The notes beneath the pieces were generated by a model, which worked only from the letters and a program-made list of their open reading frames with translations, did no database searches and was not told the origin of the DNA. The position numbers and the translations under genes were made by a program. From positions 1 through 14,044 of the forward strand of contig JAISAA010000316.1 of NCBI GenBank assembly GCA_031266955.1: DNA of 14,044 bases, given 5' to 3'. Of the stretch, positions 12,395-14,044 are shown in pieces (position 1 is the stretch's first letter; each line of letters starts with the position of its first letter). The stretch is from Oscillospiraceae bacterium. GTDB lineage: Bacteria; Bacillota; Clostridia; Oscillospirales; Oscillospiraceae.

Positions 12395-13965
12395 TTCTGC
12401 CTCCTTTTCGGCGTCTTGGCGGCGGTTTTGACAGACACGGCGGCGGCCTCTAAGGCCTCGGCGACGATCACGCGCTCGTCGAAGTCCGATTTTTCACCGT
12501 GTATCTCCTGATATGTCTCGTGGCCTTTGCCGGCTAAGATCAGCGTGTCGCCGGGCTTTGAGTTTTCGATTGCCCAATATATCGCTTCACGCCTGTTTTC
12601 GATTACGGCATAGGGTGTTTTTGAGTTCTTCATCCCGCCGAGAATTTGATTTATTATCTCTTCGGGCGCTTCGGTGCGCGGGTTGTCGGACGTGACTATC
12701 ACGAAGTCTGAAAGCTTTGCGGCTATTTCGCCCATCAGCGGGCGCTTAGTCTTGTCGCGGTCGCCGCCGCAGCCGAACAGCGTCACGACGCGCCCGGCGG
12801 CGCAGCCTCGCACGGCTTCTATTATGTTTTTCAGCGCGTCCGGCGTGTGCGCGTAATCTATGAGCACCGTAAAATCCCGCCCCGTCGGGACTGTTTCGGC
12901 GCGCCCTTTGACGCCTGCGCATTGCGCGAGCGCGTGGGCGACGGCGTCCAGCCCGAAGCCGAAAAGCCTGACGGACAGCATCGCCGCCAGCGCGTTGTAG
13001 ACTGAGAACATACCGGGGATATTCAGCTCCGTCCGTTCGAGCTCCCCTATCATCAGCGCGCAGAATTCAACCTTTCCGGGCAGAAGCTTCACAAGCCGCG
13101 CGGCGAGGTCAGCCGAGTCGCTTTTCGCGGTGAACGTGGATATTTCGCATTGCGCGCCTCGCGCAAATTCCTGTTTATCGCCTCGCGCAAATTCTTGTTT
13201 ATCGCCGCGCGCAAATTCTTGTTTATCGCCGCGCGCAAGCGCTTCCGCCGCGGCGTCGTCGGCGTTCACGGCGCCGCGCCGGGACTGCGTGAAAAGCCGC
13301 GCCTTCGCGCGCGCGTATTCCTCCATACCGCCGTGGAAATCCAGATGATCCTGCGTGAGATTTGTCAGCACGCCGAGCTCAAACGTGATCCCCGCGACGC
13401 GCCCGAGCTCAAGCGCGTGCGAGGACACCTCCATTACGGCGTATTCGCAGCCCCCGGCGGCCATTTTCGCGAAAAGGCCGTGCAGAGTTATCGCGTCCGG
13501 CGTCGTGGGCGTCGTGCGCTCCGACGAAATTATCTCGCCGCCGAGCATATCGTGTATCGAGCCTATGAGCCCGACGGGCCTGCCGGTCAGATTTTCGAGC
13601 ATTTGCTTTATCAGGTGCGTCACGGTAGTTTTTCCGTTCGTCCCCGTGACGCCGATGATTTTAAGTCTGTCCGCCGGTCTTCCGAAATAATTTGCCGCAG
13701 CGAGGGCGAGCGCCGTTTTTGTGTCCGGCGCCGTGACGTACGGGATATCAATATCCGGCGGCGTCTCGCACAGAACACAGGCGGCGCCGTTTTCGACGGC
13801 GCTTTTTATAAAGCCGTGCCCGTCGCTCGCCGTCCCGCGAATTGCCGTAAAGAGACAGCCGGGTGCCGCCAGACGCGAATCGCAGCATATGCCCGTAAGC
13901 TCCATATCCGCCGGAGCGCGCATATCCGTAAAATCTATTCCGCTGAAAATGTCCGCAAGCTTCAC
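12391..13965 (-). CDS. murE: UDP-MurNAc-tripeptide synthetase (MurE), meso-DAP type
   Basis: MurE adds the third stem residue to UDP-MurNAc-L-Ala-D-Glu, using ATP in the cytosol. In the 524-residue product the ATP loop is GVTGTNGKTT (105-114), the central domain has MEVSSHALELGRV (178-190) and TNLTQDHLDFHGGMEEY, and the C-terminal domain has the DNPR motif (427-430) that selects meso-diaminopimelate, followed by AGKGHETYQ (478-486). I start it at GTG 13965, because AAAGGAGG sits seven bases upstream and the protein then begins (M)KLADIF like other MurE; ATG 13995 would place that site inside the gene. An 8-residue unit, GDKQEFAR, is repeated three times at about 246-269, in the central domain between ADD and ISTF, probably a surface loop. 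Confidence 0.95.
   Translation of the reverse strand: MKLADIFSGIDFTDMRAPADMELTGICCDSRLAAPGCLFTAIRGTASDGHGFIKSAVENGAACVLCETPPDIDIPYVTAPDTKTALALAAANYFGRPADRLKIIGVTGTNGKTTVTHLIKQMLENLTGRPVGLIGSIHDMLGGEIISSERTTPTTPDAITLHGLFAKMAAGGCEYAVMEVSSHALELGRVAGITFELGVLTNLTQDHLDFHGGMEEYARAKARLFTQSRRGAVNADDAAAEALARGDKQEFARGDKQEFARGDKQEFARGAQCEISTFTAKSDSADLAARLVKLLPGKVEFCALMIGELERTELNIPGMFSVYNALAAMLSVRLFGFGLDAVAHALAQCAGVKGRAETVPTGRDFTVLIDYAHTPDALKNIIEAVRGCAAGRVVTLFGCGGDRDKTKRPLMGEIAAKLSDFVIVTSDNPRTEAPEEIINQILGGMKNSKTPYAVIENRREAIYWAIENSKPGDTLILAGKGHETYQEIHGEKSDFDERVIVAEALEAAAVSVKTAAKTPKRRQK
13158..13238 (-). repeat. 24-bp in-frame tandem repeat within murE, 3.4 units
   Basis: Units 13158-13181, 13182-13205 and 13206-13229 are followed by nine bases of a fourth. 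Unit 1 and unit 2 differ at one base (C/T), and unit 2 and unit 3 at one base (T/G); each unit encodes GDKQEFAR on the - strand. As 24 is divisible by three, changes in copy number keep the frame. Confidence 0.9.
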
Positions 13966-13972
13966 CGCGACG

Positions 13973-13980
13973 CCTCCTTT
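13973..13980 (-). promoter_or_regulatory. Ribosome binding site fixing the murE start
   Basis: AAAGGAGG on the - strand, seven bases before GTG 13965. It decides for the GTG over the in-frame ATG at 13995, which has no such site. Confidence 0.75.
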
Positions 13981-14005
13981 CGTTTCTTTTACCATAGCTT
14001 TGACC

Positions 14006-14044
14006 TCAATACTGCCCTTGAATACTTTTATCGATCAGCGTGAC
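14006..14044 (-). CDS. Last codons of the gene upstream of murE (partial)
   Basis: Reading the - strand from the window edge, one frame is open and gives VTLIDKSIQGQY before TGA at 14008-14006; the other two frames stop within five codons. It ends 40 bp before the murE start, as expected for an operon. In dcw clusters the gene before murE is usually a class B penicillin-binding protein (ftsI or spoVD), and VTL would suit the end of a PASTA domain, but twelve residues cannot prove this. Confidence 0.35.
   Translation of the reverse strand, partial: VTLIDKSIQGQY

Noticed and set aside
13158..13238. CRISPR-like array in the murE region
   Set aside because: Units are contiguous without spacers and keep the reading frame; it is a coding tandem repeat.

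Overview
The window looks like a chromosomal segment of a G+C-rich member of the Bacillota, probably class Clostridia (an Oscillospirales-like lineage is my guess). The grounds are strong AGGAGG-type ribosome binding sites with frequent TTG/GTG starts, an S-layer-homology (SLH) protein, an ECF-type S component, a murE with the meso-diaminopimelate signature DNPR, and a Gram-positive style heterodimeric ABC exporter. No rRNA, tRNA, CRISPR array, transposase or phage gene is visible.

Layout. 1-115 is the tail of a membrane protein. 199-3110 holds four small single genes: a MarR-type regulator (+), a MerR-type regulator with a ligand-binding C-terminal domain (-), a GNAT acetyltransferase (+) and an HD-domain phosphohydrolase (-), most with a recognisable sigma-A-like promoter. 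3167-8690 is a + strand efflux operon: a promoter and ~150-nt leader, two half-size ABC exporter subunits that together make one catalytic and one degenerate ATP site, then a MATE-family exporter and a terminator. 8811-9385 is an orphan ECF S component with its own promoter. Converging on it from the - strand is a secreted SLH protein whose consensus promoter sits so close to the ATG that its mRNA should be leaderless. 10623-11386 is non-coding and packed with palindromic repeats. 11387-14044 (-) is the end of a division/cell-wall (dcw) cluster: the last codons of an upstream gene, murE and mraY, which overlap by ATGA. The cluster stops after mraY; murF and murD do not follow.

How the genes fit together. 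Two one-component regulators, an acetyltransferase and two unrelated multidrug exporters in 8 kb suggest a xenobiotic/drug-response neighbourhood; that is inference from family membership and position. The cell-wall genes and the SLH protein form a separate envelope-related block.

The most unusual structure is a family of hairpin-rich repeats. One copy fills the leader of the MATE gene, one appears to sit in frame inside the MATE gene (about 37 extra codons), and a third lies in the repeat island next to mraY. All three contain the motif CGTCGCGCG-N3-GCGCG, with a different N3 in each. Other points of note are a 24-bp in-frame tandem repeat inside murE, a Glu at a normally Asp catalytic position of MraY, and the leaderless SLH gene. 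Nothing here amounts to a clearly new multi-gene system.
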